Assembly: GCF_028649655.1 (NCBI RefSeq)
Contig: NZ_JAQSLN010000003.1
Location: 496,001-560,000, forward strand
Direction of reading: 5' to 3'
Source of the DNA: Halobacteriovorax sp. GB3
Lineage (GTDB): Bacteria; Bdellovibrionota; Bacteriovoracia; Bacteriovoracales; Bacteriovoracaceae
DNA: 64,000 bases
Shown here: positions 16,901 to 26,521 of the stretch, piece after piece
Layout of the letters: every line of letters begins with the position of its first letter
Numbering within the stretch: the stretch's first letter is position 1
Made by a program: the position numbers and the translations under genes
The notes under the pieces: model-generated
Database searches by the model: none
Seen by the model: only the letters and a program-made list of their open reading frames with translations
Told to the model about the DNA's origin: nothing

Positions 16901-17400
16901 AAATAATAGAAACACTTGTCCCTTTTTCTAAGAAAAAGGGACTCTCTATTAAATTTCAACTCCAATCTATTCATGATGACCTAATACAACTCTCCTATGA
17001 AATAATCGGAGATTCTCCCCTGTTTCATAGTTCCAATAGCAAAGAGAAAAGACAAAGAGAGCTATGGATGGAAACATGTTTTGAGTTATTTTTAAAATCA
17101 AAAGATGGCCACTACTTAGAATTCAATTTCACCCATGATGGTCGTTGGAATTGCTACGAGTTCGCATCCTATCGTTCTGATCTCCTAGAAGCAAAGATTC
17201 AAGGACCCGTTGCATTTTACTGGAATGGAGAGAGAAGCTTTGACACAAAGATTAATTTATCGCCCTATAACTTAGATGATTTCGATTTCTTTAACGCCAC
17301 TGCGGTTCTTTCTTATGATTATAATCAAGAATTTCTTGCATTAGATCACCCGCAAGAGAGGCCAGATTTTCATGATGGAAGCTGCTTCAAAGAGCTTTAA
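16897..17400 (+). CDS. DOMON-like (type 9 carbohydrate-binding-like) protein
   Basis: A 167-residue protein without a signal peptide. The pattern [24 protein letters not shown] followed by [15 protein letters not shown] matches the DOMON-like proteins sometimes annotated next to murB, which have a beta-sandwich related to CBM9. It may bind a sugar or a small aromatic ligand, but no activity is known. The start overlaps the stomatin stop by four bases, so the two are co-translated. This link to a stomatin is unexpected. Confidence 0.7.
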   Translation: MKIIETLVPFSKKKGLSIKFQLQSIHDDLIQLSYEIIGDSPLFHSSNSKEKRQRELWMETCFELFLKSKDGHYLEFNFTHDGRWNCYEFASYRSDLLEAKIQGPVAFYWNGERSFDTKINLSPYNLDDFDFFNATAVLSYDYNQEFLALDHPQERPDFHDGSCFKEL

Positions 17401-17443
17401 GAAAGGAGCAAATGGCCATCCACGCCACCTGCCCCAATAAAAC

Positions 17444-17917
17444 CTACTTACACACACCACTGGAGGAAATGTCAACAACTTTCATATTTTCCAGTGTAGG
17501 CTTTAACTTATCTTCTGATTCAAATTTAATTTGGATCGTCTCAGTTCCAATGGACTTGAGAATATTCCCATTAGAGCGACTTAACTTTTCAACTCTAATT
17601 TCTAGATCCATAACGAGCTCTCCAGAGTTTGTTGATTTCTGTGCCCCATCTTTTCTAAAGCGGATATTCTTAAGAATGATCTCACGTCCGGCCTCAAAAA
17701 CATTGAGACAATTATCAACAAGAGCTCTTGTGATCATACAATTTACTTGTGCATGAAGCTCTTCTGGTAGTCCAAAATTTGCAAGGTTATAAACAACCTG
17801 AGAATCACCAACGACATCTGTAGAATCGACACAACTATAGACAACTTGGCTATCAGCCTGTACAGAATGGCTTACAATACTAAGCGCGATCATTAATCCT
17901 GTTAAAAACTTTTTCAT
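17444..17917 (-). CDS. Small exported protein of unknown function
   Basis: A 157-residue protein with a clean signal peptide (MKKFLTGLMIALSIVSHSVQA, cleavage after QA). The mature part has four cysteines, at YSCVDS, VNCMIT, DNCLNV and the C-terminal GVCK, which could form two disulfides, and a beta-rich character (ETIQIKFESEDKL). No family recognised. The ATG lies at 17917 with GGGGAACATCG upstream, giving an SD-like GGGGA. It stands alone, convergent with the DOMON-like gene. Confidence 0.7.
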   Translation of the reverse strand: MKKFLTGLMIALSIVSHSVQADSQVVYSCVDSTDVVGDSQVVYNLANFGLPEELHAQVNCMITRALVDNCLNVFEAGREIILKNIRFRKDGAQKSTNSGELVMDLEIRVEKLSRSNGNILKSIGTETIQIKFESEDKLKPTLENMKVVDISSSGVCK

Positions 17918-18074
17918 CGATGTTCCCCTTTTATGGTGAACCGAATGTAATTTGTTGAGGATTAGATTTCAAAGCATTTGAAAAATGTTTAGAGCAAATT
18001 CCCTTCACAAAAGGTGTGAAAAAACACTTAAGCTTCTAGATTTAGATGCCGATAAGTTGTTAAATAGGTGATAT

Positions 18075-18908
18075 ATGGAATCAAAAAAGATTAATATCCT
18101 CGAGTACACAGATTATCGTGACTTTTTGAAAGATCACTTTAACCAAAAGAAGTCCACTCATCCTCAGTGGTCCTTTGGTATGTGGGCAAAACAAATGGGC
18201 CTAAGTAGCGTATCTGCTATTACGATGATTATTAATGGTCAACGTCATGCCGGAAAAGGTATTCAAGACAAGATCTGCCAATATTTTAAATTCCAAGAAA
18301 AAGAAGAGCGCTACTTTAGAGAGCTCGTTAAGATTCAAAAATCAGCAAAAGATGATCCTTCCTATGTTGTCTTGATGCTTGAGCAATCTCAAGAGATCAA
18401 AGAACTGAAAGGAACGACAGAAGATAAAATCCAACTCGTCTTTAACTGGGCCAGTTATGCTATTAGAGAAATCACTCAATTAAAAGAATTCAAAAATGAT
18501 CCCGTATGGATCAGCAAAAGACTTAAAAATAAAATCTCTCCTGATATGATTTCTGTTATCATTAAGCAAATGATTCAAGAGGGTGTTCTATCCGATGAAG
18601 ATGGAAAACTTAGACCAACAAATCACATTGTTCCAAAACAAGAAATTAACAGAGAACATGCCAGACAATACCACACAGACCAAATGGAAAACGGCAAAGA
18701 AGCCTTTGATGTTCCTTTTACAGAACGTGCTTTCCATGGATCAACACTAACAGTGAAAAAAGAAAAGCTTGCAGAAATGAAAGAGTTCATAAGAGATTTT
18801 CAAATCAAATTCTCTGAAAAATTCGAAGCTAATCCAGGTGATGAAGTATATCAATTGAATCTACAATTCTTCCCTCTTTCAAAAAAAGAAGAAGAATCAA
18901 AAGACTAA
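18075..18908 (+). CDS. TIGR02147-family (DUF4423) regulatory protein
   Basis: A 277-residue protein of the TIGR02147 family, which is strongly expanded in Bdellovibrio-like bacteria and Fibrobacter. The N-terminal signature NILEYTDYRDFLKDHFNQKK is followed by a helix-turn-helix-like part (FGMWAKQMGLSSVSAITMIINGQR), and the DUF4423 domain covers the rest (ERAFHGSTLTV and the final DEVYQLNLQFFPLS). A role in transcription control is proposed for the family. Its presence is the best single hint to the organism group. It stands alone, with its stop close to the convergent aldo/keto reductase. Confidence 0.88.
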   Translation: MESKKINILEYTDYRDFLKDHFNQKKSTHPQWSFGMWAKQMGLSSVSAITMIINGQRHAGKGIQDKICQYFKFQEKEERYFRELVKIQKSAKDDPSYVVLMLEQSQEIKELKGTTEDKIQLVFNWASYAIREITQLKEFKNDPVWISKRLKNKISPDMISVIIKQMIQEGVLSDEDGKLRPTNHIVPKQEINREHARQYHTDQMENGKEAFDVPFTERAFHGSTLTVKKEKLAEMKEFIRDFQIKFSEKFEANPGDEVYQLNLQFFPLSKKEEESKD

Positions 18909-18930
18909 ATATTGAAGGCGTAAAACTTTC

Positions 18931-20196
18931 TTAGAAAAAGTCTTTTAGCTGATTCACATAGTCTATTTTCTTCATACCTACTAGAACATGATCGATACCA
19001 TTATTTAAATAATATTCAATAGCAATAACAGACAGAGGCCTATCACCTTGGGCCTGAATAAGACCCATATTTTGTGCTTGTGTAAAAAAGCTCTTTCCAA
19101 TATCACCCATATTTTTTCTAGCAAGAAGTTGATTTAGTTCGTAAAGATGATAGAAGGGAGCTGATTCTTCAGCACTTAGGCCCTCTCCACCCCACACCTT
19201 TGCAATCAAAGGAAAGAAGTGCTCAAAATAAACTTGATCAACAGCATCTGGCGTCGGAAGAGTATCAAAAATCTCAGTGAGCTGGACCACAAGAGGAAGC
19301 TCCTTAAAGCGCTGCTCATCGTCTGAATATTGAGACTGGAATTTCTCCTCCATCAAGTTTAAGCAGTGATCTAACTGAGCTCTTACTTCTTCAATCGTTG
19401 GTATAGAAAACAGCTTTTCATAAGAAGCAAGTCGAACTAATCTTTGATCTTTAAAAGCATTGAGCGGACGATTAGAAAATGTAATCAAACCACTTTGCTT
19501 GGCCCTATCTATAAGTGAAAGTCCTTCACTATCTTTTTCAAAGGCACCAACTTCAATGAGATTGGCCGGAAACTGAATGGCCTTAAACCTCTTCGCTCCT
19601 ATCTTATTTGCAACTTCAATAATGCGCTTCAGAGAAACATGTTGCTTATCATCTTCACTTAAAACAAATCCATTAGAGCTAATTCCATAATTTTCAATTT
19701 CTCCACTTTCCACCTTTTTCTCTAAAAAGAGAAAGGCCTTTTCAATACGACGATAAAATTCATCCTGACTAGCGTTGTCTTCATAGAAATAATACTCAGG
19801 ATTATGAAGGAGATAAAAATCAATTTTATGGTGCTCTAACCTCTCGTAACTTAAATCAATTTGCGACTGTAAAAATTCGGGATGAATTGAGTGATAGAGT
19901 TGATCATTCACCTCAACAAGGTCTTCTTTGGCCTTGCCCTCAGAGTTTAGAACTTCTAACAACTTAATATTATCACCTTGGATATAACCACCCTTCGTGA
20001 CAATTTTAATATCTTTATCAGGAAACTCCTTTAAGACCTTACCAATAAGTTTTTCAGACTCTCCATTTGTATAGTTGGCCGATGTATCGATAAGATCGAG
20101 TCCAGCTTCAACGGCTGATTTTAAGGCCAGATAGTGCTCATTTGATCGAATACTTATTCTGTAAGCACCAAAACCGATTTTTGATTGAATTGTCAT
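18931..20196 (-). CDS. Aldo/keto reductase family protein
   Basis: A 421-residue protein, about 90 residues longer than common aldo/keto reductases. The fold signature is GFGAYRISIRSN at the N-terminus, DLIDTSANYTNGESEKLIGK (catalytic Asp and Tyr), KIVTKGG (Lys) and YLLHNPEYY (His). The C-terminal ITPAT-like region ends with IEYYLNNGIDHVLVGMKK. An insertion around residues 270-355 is helical and unusual. It would reduce an aldehyde or sugar with NADPH; the substrate is unknown. Confidence 0.85.
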   Translation of the reverse strand: MTIQSKIGFGAYRISIRSNEHYLALKSAVEAGLDLIDTSANYTNGESEKLIGKVLKEFPDKDIKIVTKGGYIQGDNIKLLEVLNSEGKAKEDLVEVNDQLYHSIHPEFLQSQIDLSYERLEHHKIDFYLLHNPEYYFYEDNASQDEFYRRIEKAFLFLEKKVESGEIENYGISSNGFVLSEDDKQHVSLKRIIEVANKIGAKRFKAIQFPANLIEVGAFEKDSEGLSLIDRAKQSGLITFSNRPLNAFKDQRLVRLASYEKLFSIPTIEEVRAQLDHCLNLMEEKFQSQYSDDEQRFKELPLVVQLTEIFDTLPTPDAVDQVYFEHFFPLIAKVWGGEGLSAEESAPFYHLYELNQLLARKNMGDIGKSFFTQAQNMGLIQAQGDRPLSVIAIEYYLNNGIDHVLVGMKKIDYVNQLKDFF

Positions 20197-20271
20197 AGAA
20201 AAACCCTTAGATGATGATCGTTTTACTTATCATATCAAATAAAGAAGAGAATTTTAAAGGGTCTTTGAAAG

Positions 20272-20302
20272 AAAAGGGGGAATACACTCCCCCTTTTATG
20301 AA
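20272..20302 (-). terminator. Rho-independent terminator
   Basis: A perfect ten-base stem (AAAAGGGGGA / TCCCCCTTTT) with a six-base loop, just after the stop of the 20306-21508 gene. The A-run on the left gives a U-run on the minus strand. Confidence 0.88.
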
Positions 20303-20305
20303 ATA

Positions 20306-21508
20306 TTAGAGACTTGTTTCAAATGGATTTACTGTTTGCTTCTTAAGTTCATTTTTCATGAACTCGTTATTTTGAATATCAAAGTGAGCATAAAGAGCTC
20401 CCTCTGTTAACGTTTGATTCTCATAGAATGACTTAATAAAATTTGTCGCCATATCTTTGATCGTACCATTTATAGTCAGAAAACTTAGACCAAGCTGCCC
20501 TAATTGAAGAACAGATCTCTTTCTTAGAACGCGATTAGGTCTATCAAAGCTATAAGCAACAGCTGGCATAGAATTGAACATAGACTCTTTATCAACTAGG
20601 TTAACAATAACGGACTCACCTTTATAAACAACTTCTTGAAAGGCATAATTCACTCTCTCACCCATTTGAGTATAAAGGCCACCTTTCGAGCGAAGTTTAT
20701 TCGTTGCCATTCTGAACTCTTGAAAGAACTTATTCACACCATAGTTGGCCCAATTCTTCTTGGCATTCTTTGATTCCCAAACAGCAAACCATGGGATACG
20801 CGACTCATAAATTGAAGAGTATGCAAGATCAACTTCACTTGCAGTCATCTTCAGCTCAGCCTCATCCATTCTCTCAAAATAGTGAAGTAACATATTTTGG
20901 TGGTACATACGACGTTGATTAATAAGCCTCTCAGACTCCATAAGAATAAAAGAAACTGTATTAAGAACTGGAAGATGACTTAATTTTTTCTTGGCAAAAT
21001 TAAGAGCGAACGTAAGAACTTGGTAAGTTACATTTCTTTGATAAAAAAAGCTTGGGTTATCAAGTCTTGCGATAATTGATGGATTAAAAGCTTGAAGAAC
21101 TTCAGTAATTTTAGTCTGAAAAACCTCTAGCACTTCTTTTACGGATTCATCCTGAAGCATCACTCTTAAATCGAGACCTTGAAGTGACTTAAGAGAAAGG
21201 ATTACTCTCTCTATATTCTCAGAGTTCTTATCTCCTGCAAGGTAAGCCTCTTCGGCGAGTAGGTCCTCTATTTCAGCTTCGTAATTAGACTTTTGATTCA
21301 TTCTATCTTGCTCTCTTTCAAGAGTCTCAGTGATATGATTAACATATGGCCAAATAGAAAATTTAAACGTCAAAGAAGCATCTCTGATTTCTACAAGTTT
21401 ACCACTGTCATCTCTAATTAATTTGAATCTGTTGTGAAAGCTTTCTAGGGCCAATGCATTTGAAACGAAAATAAACGCGGCCACTATTGCTAGTGATTTT
21501 TTAATCAT
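20306..21508 (-). CDS. Exported protein of unknown function, 400 residues
   Basis: The protein begins with a signal peptide (MIKKSLAIVAAFIFVSNALA). The mature part is mainly helical, with acidic coiled-coil-like stretches (NYEAEIEDLLAEEAYLAGDKN near residue 75) and amphipathic helices. No cysteines pairs, metal sites or known motifs are seen, and I recognise no family. The ATG lies at 21508 with GGAGG upstream. It forms its own unit with a strong terminator. A periplasmic location is inferred from the signal. Confidence 0.72.
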   Translation of the reverse strand: MIKKSLAIVAAFIFVSNALALESFHNRFKLIRDDSGKLVEIRDASLTFKFSIWPYVNHITETLEREQDRMNQKSNYEAEIEDLLAEEAYLAGDKNSENIERVILSLKSLQGLDLRVMLQDESVKEVLEVFQTKITEVLQAFNPSIIARLDNPSFFYQRNVTYQVLTFALNFAKKKLSHLPVLNTVSFILMESERLINQRRMYHQNMLLHYFERMDEAELKMTASEVDLAYSSIYESRIPWFAVWESKNAKKNWANYGVNKFFQEFRMATNKLRSKGGLYTQMGERVNYAFQEVVYKGESVIVNLVDKESMFNSMPAVAYSFDRPNRVLRKRSVLQLGQLGLSFLTINGTIKDMATNFIKSFYENQTLTEGALYAHFDIQNNEFMKNELKKQTVNPFETSL

Positions 21509-21602
21509 ATCTCCTCCATGAAATCGATAAATCTAATTTTAAGAGAGAAAATTCAAGGTGACTACGAATGTAAGAAAAGAAAAGAATGACCGAGTGTTAA
21601 CA

Positions 21603-22028
21603 TCAACTTTGATAAAAAAATAAAAGAATACCCAGATAACGAAGAAACTTCCCAAGTGCAATATAAAGAAGTCCTTTCAAAAGATTAAAGCGTATCAAAC
21701 CTAAAACGAGAGCAAAGACATCACCGACCAGTGGGAGCCAAACAAAAAGGGCCAATAAAGTGCCTCGATGAGAGAATTGATCTTGGTAATAGAGCACTTT
21801 TTTTTCATCAATTCGAAAATAGCGAACGGCCCAGTCAACCTTTCCAAGTCTCCCAAGTCCATAAGTTGTATAACTTCCGAGCGTATTGGCCAATGTAATA
21901 CAGATGAGTGCTGTTAGATGGTTATCAAATTGAGTAAGATAGAGATAAAGTCCACCTTCCGAAGGAAAGGGAAAGATGGTGGCGCCTATAAAAGCGCCAA
22001 GACAAAGAGAAGCTAGCGAAACAGTCAT
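21603..22028 (-). CDS. YqaA-family small membrane protein (VTT/DedA-like)
   Basis: A 141-residue integral membrane protein with four to five hydrophobic segments. The sequence GAFIGATIFPFPSEGGLYLYL, the LANTLGSYTTYGLGRLG motif and GDVFALVLGLIR match YqaA proteins, short relatives of DedA/VTT-domain proteins. The function of YqaA is not settled; relatives take part in lipid scrambling or membrane homeostasis. Its start is eight bases behind the stop of the DUF3050 gene, so the two are likely in one transcript. Confidence 0.85.
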   Translation of the reverse strand: MTVSLASLCLGAFIGATIFPFPSEGGLYLYLTQFDNHLTALICITLANTLGSYTTYGLGRLGKVDWAVRYFRIDEKKVLYYQDQFSHRGTLLALFVWLPLVGDVFALVLGLIRFNLLKGLLYIALGKFLRYLGILLFFYQS

Positions 22029-22036
22029 GGAAGAGA

Positions 22037-22792
22037 CTATTGAGTTGCTCCTAGACGCTTTGATTGAATAAGCATTAAAACTTCATCCCACATACGCATT
22101 CTAAGATCTAAAGATTCAATTCCTGCCCTATAGGCCTCCATCCACTTTGAAGAATCATTTTCACAAAGCGACTCAAGACACTTTTTAGCTAAAATTGAAT
22201 GTTCTCCGCCATCAAGCTCGATATGTCTTTCAAGATAGTATGTAAGACAAGGATACTTGAGAGAGCTTTCATTAAATTCTTTTAAAATATTCGTGAACAT
22301 ATCCGGAATCAACTTCTCTCGCCCGTACAGAAAAGCTGCCGCAACTTCATGAGGCTTCCCCTTTTGAGCGAGCTCGATATTAAAGCGAACAAATTCGCGC
22401 ACGGCCGGTCTAAGAATTTGAAAATCGAGATCATCAAGAAATTGTGTTATAGGCTTAGTCGAAACTTGCACTTCGCCCATGGCCTTGAGATACATTGTGA
22501 AATGATCCATAGGATTTCCATTCTGATCTAAATCACTCTCTTCCCCTAAAACAATTTCATTAATCATTCTCACAACATCTTTAGGATATTGAGATGGACG
22601 CCAAGGAACTTCAACACAGGTAATCGTTCTTTGCAAAGACTTTAGAAGAGACATGAAGTCCCAGACAGCAAAAACGTGACTTTCCATAAAAATATGAAGT
22701 TCATCCATTGTACGCACTTCTTTGTACATAGCATGGTTAGAAACTTCAGTGTGGCACTGTGATAATTTGGATTCGAGTTGTTCAATTTTCAT
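22037..22792 (-). CDS. DUF3050 / haem-oxygenase-fold-like protein
   Basis: A 251-residue protein. The start is placed at ATG 22792 (MKIEQLESKLS) because DUF3050 proteins begin with this region; the reading frame is open further upstream without a good ribosome-binding site. The family signature MDELHIFMESHVFAVWDFMSLLKSLQR is clear, as are YYLERHIELDGGEHS and the later helices. The fold resembles haem oxygenase and TenA-type proteins, and the conserved His/Glu residues could hold a di-iron site. Function is unknown. Confidence 0.85.
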   Translation of the reverse strand: MKIEQLESKLSQCHTEVSNHAMYKEVRTMDELHIFMESHVFAVWDFMSLLKSLQRTITCVEVPWRPSQYPKDVVRMINEIVLGEESDLDQNGNPMDHFTMYLKAMGEVQVSTKPITQFLDDLDFQILRPAVREFVRFNIELAQKGKPHEVAAAFLYGREKLIPDMFTNILKEFNESSLKYPCLTYYLERHIELDGGEHSILAKKCLESLCENDSSKWMEAYRAGIESLDLRMRMWDEVLMLIQSKRLGATQ

Positions 22793-22865
22793 GGGGCCAT
22801 GATAGCAAAGGGCCCCATTTTTGAACAGATAAGAGTGAAAAATCAACTCATACAAATTCTAGATA

Positions 22866-24641
22866 TTAGCTATCTTCTTGAATTTGTTCAGGTTCAGTCG
22901 GTTCAGGTTGATTCTTGGCCTCTCTAATTTGGGCGACTTGCTCATTGAGTTTCTTGAAATTGGCGATATCCTTTTCTTCCATCTCCGTATCTTTAGATAG
23001 AAAAGTCGCATTAATAAAGCGACGTACCTCTTCGATTCTCTCAGCATTCACACCATGAATAAGCGCGCGATAGAGAAACCTTCCCGCCTCTCTTTGAAAA
23101 GGCTTACCATCTATGGGAACAATTTTTAAATAAAACTTCATAGGCTCGTTTAAGCGATAACTTTGAAGATTTAATTCTTTATCTGAATAAAAAGTAAGTG
23201 TTGCTTCATTAATCGTTCGAAAAGAAATGGCATGAGAAATAGTAGCAATACTTAGCGGACTAGTTTTCTTTACATAAAATCTCTCTTCTTCAAGATCACT
23301 TGGTTTAAGTCTTCCATATTTTTTTGGATCTTTCTTTCTTAACTCTAAGATTTTTTTCTCTATGGCCTTAGTCTGCTTTTCTTCTTTTTTCATCTCATAC
23401 ATCTTAGCCATCTTAACAATGACATCGAGATCAATTTCTGAATTATTGGCCATAAGAAGTGGGTAGCGAAAACTGTCTTGTAAGGCCTTAGAAGAAAACG
23501 TATTACAATTGAAAACAATAACAAAAGGATTGAGTTCTTTTAATTCTTTTACTTTTCTAATTATTGTTTCAAGTTTTTCAATTTGCCCGTCATTGGAATC
23601 TTCGGCCGTCTCACCCAGAACATTAAAATTAAAAGCGATAATATTTGGCATCATACGATCAATTTCAGTCGCATCTTCTGAAATAAAGTCGAGGCATCTT
23701 ATCGTATAAGGATAGTTATCAAGAGGCTGAGCTTCCTTTCTCATAAATTCGAACATCTGATCGATGATGAGAACTTTTGTTTTCTTAGGAGAAGATGAGA
23801 GAGTGCTATCTTTTAACCAAGATGAATATTTCTTTTTAACAAAGGCCAATTCATTTGGGTATTCTTTTTGACGAACTTCAAGTTCTTCTTCAAGAGCAGT
23901 TATAGCGCGATCTCTTTCCATAACATCATCTAAGGCCTTACACTTTTCAAGGGCCTCAGGATCCATTTCAGGTGGATCTAAAAAAATAAAGTCTAAGTCA
24001 TATGCATATTCAAAGTCATAATAAAGATTGCTCTTATTTATATTTTTAATCTTATATTTTTGACTCGGAATCATATTGGACTTGAAGTCGAGTTTTAACG
24101 AAACAAGCTCACCTTGCTCGAATTTATTATTACACTCCAAGTGAATATAGTCCGGACCGAAGTAGCCAACTTTTAAGTCTTCTTCAATGAAAAACTCTTT
24201 ATCAAGTCTCGCTACAGCAAAGTTTGGTCTAGAAACAACTCCTGGAAAGGTATAGTCCAGCGGATGATGGATTAGATTGTACTTTTCTTTTCCTTTTACA
24301 AAGTAGAAATCGGCTCCACTGGCCCAGGCCAGAGGAATCTTATCAACAGAATCGAGAAGGGCCACAACGCAGCGGTTTTCCATTCTGTTAAGACGCTTAA
24401 TCATTGTAACGATTTTGGATTGAGTCTCAGGATTAGTAGAGAAATCGATATAATAAATATGGGCATCAAAATCGATGAGCTTCAAAAAGATTTTTTGATG
24501 ATCTTCGGGACTTTGTGAATAAGCATCTAAAAAGACGTTATCAAATTGAGCAAAGCTCGTTTGCAGGCGATATTGAATCTCACCCCAAAAACCTTTATCA
24601 AATCCACAATAAGCAAAATATTTTTTATTATTATCTGCCAT
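22866..24641 (-). CDS. Large multidomain protein with receiver-like and PilZ-like regions
   Basis: A 591-residue cytoplasmic protein. Residues 1-130 look like a degenerate receiver domain (YYIDFS at the Asp position, VVALLDS, GADFYFVKGK). Residues 140-215 resemble a PilZ-type barrel (VGYFGPDYIHLECNNKFEQGE). A charged helical part follows (220-285). Residues 285-425 look like a second receiver with Asn in place of the phosphoacceptor (IIAFNFN), and residues 465-560 another beta-rich PilZ-like part. The tail is Glu/Gln/Pro-rich. Such layouts recur in Bdellovibrio-like genomes as signalling proteins, but domain assignments here are by eye and tentative. Confidence 0.55.
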   Translation of the reverse strand: MADNNKKYFAYCGFDKGFWGEIQYRLQTSFAQFDNVFLDAYSQSPEDHQKIFLKLIDFDAHIYYIDFSTNPETQSKIVTMIKRLNRMENRCVVALLDSVDKIPLAWASGADFYFVKGKEKYNLIHHPLDYTFPGVVSRPNFAVARLDKEFFIEEDLKVGYFGPDYIHLECNNKFEQGELVSLKLDFKSNMIPSQKYKIKNINKSNLYYDFEYAYDLDFIFLDPPEMDPEALEKCKALDDVMERDRAITALEEELEVRQKEYPNELAFVKKKYSSWLKDSTLSSSPKKTKVLIIDQMFEFMRKEAQPLDNYPYTIRCLDFISEDATEIDRMMPNIIAFNFNVLGETAEDSNDGQIEKLETIIRKVKELKELNPFVIVFNCNTFSSKALQDSFRYPLLMANNSEIDLDVIVKMAKMYEMKKEEKQTKAIEKKILELRKKDPKKYGRLKPSDLEEERFYVKKTSPLSIATISHAISFRTINEATLTFYSDKELNLQSYRLNEPMKFYLKIVPIDGKPFQREAGRFLYRALIHGVNAERIEEVRRFINATFLSKDTEMEEKDIANFKKLNEQVAQIREAKNQPEPTEPEQIQEDS

Positions 24642-24778
24642 TTAACACTCTCACAAATATCTACTGACTACTAAGTCTTATGATAAACTTATAATTGGAT
24701 TTAGCACTAGCCCTAATAAAATTCACTACTTGCTTTTTTTGAAAAAACAACATTTATTAAAAATGGCAGATTTAGTTG

Positions 24779-25201
24779 TCAATTCTCAAAATCATCATAA
24801 GTTTGTTCAAACATTTCATCAAACTCGCGAGAGAAGTATTTTCTTACAAAATACTGTCCTGAACGAATAATTTCAATGAAACCATATTCTTCTAATCTTC
24901 TAGTTGCTTGGTGTATCTCATCGATGGAAAGATGGAGACTGTTTCCCATCTCTGTATGAGAGAGTAATTGAGAAATACCATGTTTTTTGAAAATGTTTTG
25001 TTTACACCAAACTCGTCTATACAAGTACATTAATACTAAGACTTCAATTCGCGACAATTTATACTCAACGAGAACACGATCAAAAAAAACACTAGGAATT
25101 TCAGCAAATGTCGGAAGTTCGATCTTAGGTTCGTGATCACTACTTTTTTCTCGGTCAAGTTTTGTCCGATGTCCTTTTAAAATAGTTTGTAGATCGACCA
25201 T
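24779..25201 (-). CDS. Winged-helix DNA-binding protein
   Basis: A 140-residue protein starting MVDLQTILKG at ATG 25201, with GGAGG six bases upstream; an in-frame ATG at 25213 is less well placed. Residues 35-115 look like a winged helix: KLSRIEVLVLMYLYRRVWC, then ISQLLSHTEMGNSLHLSIDEIHQATRRLEEYGFIEIIRSG, which resembles MarR- or DnaD/replication-initiator-type helices followed by a wing. A role as regulator is likely; targets are unknown. It stands alone between two larger minus-strand genes. Confidence 0.6.
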   Translation of the reverse strand: MVDLQTILKGHRTKLDREKSSDHEPKIELPTFAEIPSVFFDRVLVEYKLSRIEVLVLMYLYRRVWCKQNIFKKHGISQLLSHTEMGNSLHLSIDEIHQATRRLEEYGFIEIIRSGQYFVRKYFSREFDEMFEQTYDDFEN

Positions 25202-25293
25202 AAGAGCCTCCATGACTTTTATCTCTTCTCATTGACTATTATTTCAATAAATATGAACAAAGGCAAAGGGCCTGGACAAGAGGAAAATGTTTC

Positions 25294-26514
25294 CTAGGAA
25301 ATAAGGAATAGATAAGTAGAAATATACTGACGTAACTCTTTTGAATCTTCTGTCTGTTTTAACAACTCTTCTCTGCGATAACACTCAACTTTTCCATCCA
25401 ACATCAATGGATGATTTTTATCAAATATAAAAAGAAACCACTCTTGATCTGAATGCCTTTTTATAAATTGGTAGAATCTATGAAACACTAAAAAATCACT
25501 TTTGTGAATGATCGAAAAAAAATCCCCTTGCAAATCATCAAAGTTCCAGTTTCGCTTTTCAAGTGTATAAAAATAATCAATGCCCTCTAGTTCACTCTTA
25601 AGGCCTGATTTCTTAAGAGAAAGAAAAGATGAAATGGCCACAACCTGATCAATTGAAAGTAGTTTTTGAGCATAGGCCTTAAGAATAAAGTCTCTTTTAC
25701 TTGGCACAAATTTTAGTGAATCTTTTAATTCTAAATCTTTTAGAAACGATAATTGATCAATTTCACTCGACAGTTTTAATGATAATTTTTTCGAAAAATT
25801 ATAAAACTCTTTGAAGAAACGGCCCTTTTTAGATTTATAAAACTCACTAAAAAAGTAATAGAGTGAAAGCTCTTCTAAGTTCATTAATTTCATTTGCGCG
25901 ATTAATTTTTCACTAAACTCAAACGAAAATCTTTCTTTGAATCGAATGGCCCTTAAAAAGCGTACAGGATCTTGATAGAAATCTAATGAACAAGGCACAA
26001 GAGTTTTTTCATTTAAATGATTTATAGCATTGAATGGATCAATAAATTGAATGTCCTTAAACGATTTGATCTCAATGCCCATAGCATTGATTGTAAAGTC
26101 TCTTCTAGTAAAGGAATCATGGTAAGAGAGATCACCATTAAACTCGGCCTTAAAATTAGAATGACCTCGCCCCAACTTATCAAAAATTTCAACTCTTGGT
26201 GAAGAAAACTCATATTCTCTTGTATCGCCTTTCACTCTGACGACTTGAAAATTTAACGTCTCTACGCTGAACTTCCCCTGAAAAATGCTCTTAAGCTTAT
26301 TCGAAATGTCATCCCATTTGGAAAGTATATCTTTATTATCTGAACGGATTTCAAAATCTAAATCACTCCCAAGCTTCTGACTCAGGAGAAAGTCACGAAC
26401 AGCACCGCCAACAAGACAGACATAAAGTCCATGATCAAAGAGAAGAGCTAGAACTTCACGAAGTTCTGTATCTATGGAATTGGAAAAGAGTTCTTTTTCA
26501 AAAGAAATCATCAT
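25294..26514 (-). CDS. CCA-adding enzyme / poly(A) polymerase family protein
   Basis: About 406 residues from ATG 26514 (MMISFEKEL). The class II nucleotidyltransferase head is obvious: LVGGAVRDFLL, the metal-binding GSDLDFEI (Asp-x-Asp), RRDFTINAMGIEI, and DPVRFLRAIRFKERF. These enzymes add CCA to tRNA 3' ends or A-tails to RNA. The C-terminal half is less conserved and rich in Lys, Phe and Leu. It could be either type, since sequence alone does not separate them. The frame stays open to GTG 26544 inside the lysR gene, but that start lacks support. Confidence 0.85.
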   Translation of the reverse strand: MMISFEKELFSNSIDTELREVLALLFDHGLYVCLVGGAVRDFLLSQKLGSDLDFEIRSDNKDILSKWDDISNKLKSIFQGKFSVETLNFQVVRVKGDTREYEFSSPRVEIFDKLGRGHSNFKAEFNGDLSYHDSFTRRDFTINAMGIEIKSFKDIQFIDPFNAINHLNEKTLVPCSLDFYQDPVRFLRAIRFKERFSFEFSEKLIAQMKLMNLEELSLYYFFSEFYKSKKGRFFKEFYNFSKKLSLKLSSEIDQLSFLKDLELKDSLKFVPSKRDFILKAYAQKLLSIDQVVAISSFLSLKKSGLKSELEGIDYFYTLEKRNWNFDDLQGDFFSIIHKSDFLVFHRFYQFIKRHSDQEWFLFIFDKNHPLMLDGKVECYRREELLKQTEDSKELRQYISTYLFLIS

Positions 26515-26521
26515 AGCTCTA

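Noticed and set aside
17412-17756. 114-residue plus-strand ORF with a good AAAGGAG site
   Set aside because: It is antisense to the exported protein at 17444-17917, which has a clear signal peptide. The plus-strand product has a composition typical of an antisense frame and no recognisable domain.
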